Positions 5,370 to 8,307 of a DNA stretch of 8,307 bases are shown piece by piece. Source of the stretch: an uncultured Clostridia bacterium (lineage in GTDB: Bacteria > Bacillota > Clostridia > Oscillospirales > Acutalibacteraceae). A program made the translations under genes and the position numbers. The DNA lies in the NCBI GenBank assembly GCA_937875885.1, contig CALEIO010000068.1, positions 1 through 8,307 of the forward strand. The letters are read 5' to 3'. Each line of letters begins with the position of its first letter. The first letter of the stretch is position 1. The notes beneath the pieces are model-generated. The model saw only the letters and a program-made list of their open reading frames with translations. It did no database searches and had not been told where the DNA came from.

Positions 5370-7235
5370 TTACAACAGCGAATACGACATTGCAGCTACC
5401 GCTACACTGCTTCCATCATCATTCACCTTAACAATTCGAGCTTCATATGTTCCCGCAACAGTAGGCTTATAATATATATATTGCTTTTTATCGTAACTTA
5501 TACGAGATCTCGCAACACATATTCCACTGGGATCATACAACTCTAGTCTATGAACAATTGAGTTCATAAAACCAGGAAACATTGAGGAAGTATTTTCTCT
5601 AGCAAAGGCGTCCCATATTAAACAAACTGACAATTTTTTGTTTCTATTCACAGCATTTTGAGACACCGAAATGTCCATTGTATAATTTGCACTACCATCC
5701 ATCTGTTCATTATAAGATATATATTTCCAATTGTTATTTCTTACTAAATTATTAGCATTAATAACATCAATCATTCCTGCACCATACGCTCTCAATAATG
5801 CAGGTGCAGTACTTGTAGAAGTTGAGAATACATTACTAAGAGTTGCTATTCTATTAACGCTGCTCATTAAAATAGACTTCATCAACAAAGGCTTACTAAT
5901 TAAAATCGGATTTGCCTCCATAAGCAATGCACAAGCACCTGTAACAACTGCACTTGCCGCACTTGTTCCACCAGCTGATGTTTCACCAATTAAAGGTGTT
6001 CTCACATTGTGACCAGGAGCACACAAATCAGGTTTATATGCTACATTTGCACCAGTTGCATATGAAGAGGAACTATGTCTTTCGTCATCGCTTAATGTTA
6101 TTGTATCCTTATCATCTATATTACCAACTACTATACTATTGTAACTCATCTGACCATCCATAACACCATTAACAGTATTATTTCCAGCTGCTGTGCACAC
6201 CGTAACATTGTAGCGATATATTAGGTAATCCAAATATTGAGAATAAACATCATATAAATTAGTTAAACTCTCATCAAAGCTTTCAAAAGTAACACTCATG
6301 TTAATAATATTTACAGGGTAAGTCATAAGCGTATCAAGTGTACTTAAAACATCGTCCATAACACCGATACAATATAAATTAGCATTAGGTGCAACTCCGG
6401 TAAAGTTATCATTTTCCCCTGCAATAATTTCAGCCATATATGTCGCATGTGCAACATATATTATGTAATTTGAAGTGCCACCACAACTAATTATATTATC
6501 TCTAACGAGAGTTTCCTGTGGATCGGGGAGAGCCCCTTCAAGAAGACCAATATTTATGTTCCTGCCTGTATAACCGTTAACGTAACGCATTGTATATATG
6601 TTAGTTATATTTTGCCACACTCCATAATCAACAGTTTCTGCAGCCAATGATATATCCACATTTGAATCAAACGTTACCTCAACTTCATTGTTCCATAAAA
6701 GAACGCGACACACATCATTATCCTCTTGTAAAGTTAGAATATCTTCTTTAGAAAGTTCTAAAATTACAAGCGGAGCATACTGTGACACAAAAATAATATC
6801 AAATTCATTTTTATTAGCAATGCTAAAGTTCTCAATCCAACTCATATTATTTAATGAAATGATATTAGAACCTGTTAAACGTTTAACCGATAAAACAGAT
6901 TGCACATCTTCTATAGTAACATCGGTAAAAAGTGGCATCATATCATTATTCATTATAGCTTGTGCTTGATCCACATTAACAGCAATTTCTTTTTTAGAAA
7001 TAGCTTTCTTTATATTTTCATCATAAGCATTATTATATACTTCTTCTGATTCATCATTAAGCCATATAGCTACTTCTACTTTCTCATCCTTATCCATAGT
7101 ATTTAAAGTAACTTCTAACTGTTTAGATATTTTTTCAATTCCGTTTTCTTTGGTTATAGATACTACAGATGTATTAAATATCATATAACCAGAAATCATT
7201 GAGAGAACTAATAATATGCACAGTAGTTTACGCAT
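5370..7235 (-). CDS. Secreted subtilisin-like (S8) peptidase with Glu at the catalytic Asp position
   Basis: The product is 621 aa. Residues 1 to about 25 are a signal peptide. About 30-190 form a probable pro-region containing VEVAIWLND, similar to short secreted pro-domain modules in Clostridia. About 215-490 are the subtilisin domain: the INIGLLEGALP strand with Glu233 where Asp is expected, H263 in HATYMAEIIAG followed by TGVAPNA, the oxyanion Asn352 in AAGNN, and Ser425 in GGTSAASAVVTGACALL. The spacing between residue 233 and H263 fits the normal Asp-His spacing. About 495-621 form a beta-rich C-terminal domain (LSVCLIWDAF, VHRLELYDPSG, GTYEARIVKV) resembling P/PPC-type domains. There is no sortase signal, transmembrane anchor or dockerin. 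ATG 7235 (AAAGGTG 8 nt upstream) is preferred over ATG 7253. The gene is clearly richer in A+T than ftsZ and the exporter operon. Activity with Glu is unproven. Confidence 0.88.
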   Translation of the reverse strand: MRKLLCILLVLSMISGYMIFNTSVVSITKENGIEKISKQLEVTLNTMDKDEKVEVAIWLNDESEEVYNNAYDENIKKAISKKEIAVNVDQAQAIMNNDMMPLFTDVTIEDVQSVLSVKRLTGSNIISLNNMSWIENFSIANKNEFDIIFVSQYAPLVILELSKEDILTLQEDNDVCRVLLWNNEVEVTFDSNVDISLAAETVDYGVWQNITNIYTMRYVNGYTGRNINIGLLEGALPDPQETLVRDNIISCGGTSNYIIYVAHATYMAEIIAGENDNFTGVAPNANLYCIGVMDDVLSTLDTLMTYPVNIINMSVTFESFDESLTNLYDVYSQYLDYLIYRYNVTVCTAAGNNTVNGVMDGQMSYNSIVVGNIDDKDTITLSDDERHSSSSYATGANVAYKPDLCAPGHNVRTPLIGETSAGGTSAASAVVTGACALLMEANPILISKPLLMKSILMSSVNRIATLSNVFSTSTSTAPALLRAYGAGMIDVINANNLVRNNNWKYISYNEQMDGSANYTMDISVSQNAVNRNKKLSVCLIWDAFARENTSSMFPGFMNSIVHRLELYDPSGICVARSRISYDKKQYIYYKPTVAGTYEARIVKVNDDGSSVAVAAMSYSLL

Positions 7236-7355
7236 AAAATCATCACCTTTCATTTAGTTTATGTACAACATACACTTACTAAAAAAACAAAAAAACACAT
7301 TGGTAACACTCCCTATCAACAATCTCACCCAAATAATGTAAAGAACATTCCTTAC
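7236..7355 (-). other. Long untranslated leader of the protease operon with A7CA7 tract
   Basis: From the predicted start near 7355 to ATG 7235 there are about 120 nt without a convincing reading frame. At 7281-7295 the plus strand reads seven A, one C, seven A, so the RNA carries a 15-nt U-rich tract in mid-leader. Only a weak stem can be drawn just before it, so attenuation is possible but not well supported. I see no known riboswitch. Confidence 0.4.
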
Positions 7356-7361
7356 AAAACT

Positions 7362-7389
7362 ATTATATCACACAGGTTAAATTTTTCAA
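7362..7389 (-). promoter_or_regulatory. Promoter of the protease-dockerin operon
   Basis: On the minus strand TTGAAA (7384-7389) and TATAAT (7362-7367) are separated by 16 bp, a near-consensus vegetative promoter. It lies between the ftsZ terminator and the protease gene, so the cassette has its own promoter. Confidence 0.7.
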
Positions 7390-7462
7390 CTTATTTTGTT
7401 GTACAATACATTATTCATCGTAATATACAAATCAGCAATAAAAAACTTTACACATAAAACAG

Positions 7463-7495
7463 AAAAACGGAGCATACCCCGAAAGGTACACTCCG
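7463..7495 (-). terminator. Intrinsic terminator of ftsZ (repeat copy 2)
   Basis: On the minus strand CGGAGTGTACC (7485-7495) pairs with GGTATGCTCCG (7468-7478) around a 6-nt loop, followed by five T (7463-7467). It starts 19 nt after the ftsZ stop. It is a near copy of the terminator at 4712-4744, with the same arm GGTACACTCC on the plus strand. Confidence 0.9.
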
Positions 7496-7514
7496 CATTA
7501 AGTACAAATATTAA

Positions 7515-8307
7515 TTACTTGTTGAAGATGGACATAATGTCATAGAAGTTGTCGTCATCTTCGTCTGCAGCCTTCTCTGCCTGAGCGGGCTGTGCATCTG
7601 CTGTAGTTGCAGCAGCCTTCTTTGCAGCCTTGAGCTTGCTGTCAGAGCTGAAACCTGTTGCAATAACTGTAACGCTGATTTCGTCCTTCATCTCTTCGTT
7701 TACAACAGCACCCCAGATGATGTTTGCATCTTCTGCTGCCTTTTCGGAGATGATTGTGGAAGCAACGTCGATATCGTCGAGGCTAACATCGGGAGATGCT
7801 GTGATGTTGATGATAACACCCTGTGCACCGTCGATTGTTGTCTCGAGGAGGGGGCTGGAGATAGCTGCATCTGCAGCAACAACTGCCTTATCCTTGCCGG
7901 AAGCCTTACCGATACCCATGTGAGCGTAGCCTGCATCCTTCATAATTGCAGTTACGTCTGCAAAGTCAAGGTTAACAAGACCGGGAACAACGATAAGGTC
8001 GGAAATGCTCTGTACGCCCTGACGAAGTACATCGTCAGCGATTGTGAATGCATTCTGGAGAGTGATGCTCTGCTCAGAAACATACTTGAGTCTTTCGTTG
8101 GGAACAACGATGAGGGAGTCTACACAAGCTGCAAGCTGCTCGATACCCTGCTCTGCCTGTGCCATACGCTTTTTGCCTTCGAATGCGAAAGGCTTTGTAA
8201 CAACAGCAACTGTGAGGATGCCCATATCCTTTGCAATCTTTGCAACGACGGGAGCTGCACCTGTACCTGTGCCACCGCCCATACCGGCTGTAACGAATAC
8301 CATATCG
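7515..8307 (-). CDS. ftsZ: Cell division protein FtsZ, C-terminal part; 5' end outside the window
   Basis: FtsZ is the tubulin-like GTPase that polymerises into the cytokinetic ring. The visible part, 264 codons with the stop included, starts inside the GTP-binding domain. The tubulin signature [12 protein letters not shown] is encoded at 8250-8285. The T7 synergy loop NLDFADV is at 7953-7973 and carries the acidic residues that complete the neighbouring subunit's GTPase site. [17 protein letters not shown] is a typical FtsZ stretch. After the globular domain (ends at [10 protein letters not shown]) comes a short Ala-rich and acidic linker of about 25 residues, and then the tail [14 protein letters not shown]. 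This tail replaces the familiar D-x-P-x-F-L-R peptide that binds FtsA, SepF and others in many bacteria. The gene ends at TAA 7515 with its own terminator. It is GC-richer than the protease operon and looks like normal core-genome sequence. Confidence 0.97.
   Translation of the reverse strand, partial: DMVFVTAGMGGGTGTGAAPVVAKIAKDMGILTVAVVTKPFAFEGKKRMAQAEQGIEQLAACVDSLIVVPNERLKYVSEQSITLQNAFTIADDVLRQGVQSISDLIVVPGLVNLDFADVTAIMKDAGYAHMGIGKASGKDKAVVAADAAISSPLLETTIDGAQGVIINITASPDVSLDDIDVASTIISEKAAEDANIIWGAVVNEEMKDEISVTVIATGFSSDSKLKAAKKAAATTADAQPAQAEKAADEDDDNFYDIMSIFNK

Noticed and set aside
7236..7253. Protease start at ATG 7253
   Set aside because: It would put six polar residues before the signal peptide and lacks a ribosome binding site; AAAGGTG is placed for ATG 7235.
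1..8307. CRISPR array, insertion sequence, integrase or phage genes
   Set aside because: No regularly spaced repeats, transposase-like frames or integrase motifs were seen on either strand.

Overview
The window looks like a chromosomal segment of a low-to-medium GC, Gram-positive anaerobe of the Clostridia, most plausibly an Oscillospirales/Ruminococcaceae-type gut bacterium. The support is a Clostridia-like FtsZ, a secreted protein ending in a Ruminococcus-style type I dockerin, a TagGH-type wall-glycopolymer exporter, strong AAGGAGG ribosome binding sites and near-consensus sigma-A promoters. This placement is inference from gene content, not from a database comparison. Nearly everything is on the minus strand; only one metallo-hydrolase gene is on the plus strand.

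Layout, left to right. (1) Positions 1-136: two minus-strand tRNA genes, tRNA-Val(UAC), cut by the window edge, and tRNA-Pro(UGG). They are driven by a perfect-consensus promoter at 200-228, and a hairpin sits at the predicted 5' end of the transcript. (2) 280-1072: a two-gene minus-strand unit, a rhodanese-like lipoprotein gene interrupted by one in-frame TAA, then a small single-PAS-domain protein. (3) 1190-2065: a plus-strand metallo-beta-lactamase-fold hydrolase, divergent from unit 2, ending at a bidirectional terminator (2071-2106). (4) 2131-4479: a minus-strand operon of ABC-2 permease, ABC ATPase and an IspD/TarI-family cytidylyltransferase. A TTGACA-17-TATAAT promoter lies upstream, preceded by an 11-bp tandem repeat. 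The first two genes should export an undecaprenyl-linked wall polymer; the third probably supplies an activated CDP-alditol precursor. (5) 4758-7235: a minus-strand two-gene operon of a secreted subtilisin-like protease and, 15 nt downstream, a small secreted dockerin protein. (6) 7515-8307: the 3' part of ftsZ.

The most interesting region is the protease-dockerin cassette. It is visibly richer in AT than its neighbours. The protease has Glu where the catalytic Asp of S8 peptidases belongs, and the dockerin is on the partner protein instead of on the enzyme. The cassette lies between two nearly identical 32-bp terminator sequences (28 of 32 positions match), one after ftsZ and one after the dockerin gene. 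A reasonable inference is a mobile or recently gained surface/secreted protease module placed between housekeeping loci. No CRISPR array, transposase, integrase or phage gene is visible, and no other clearly undescribed system is evident.
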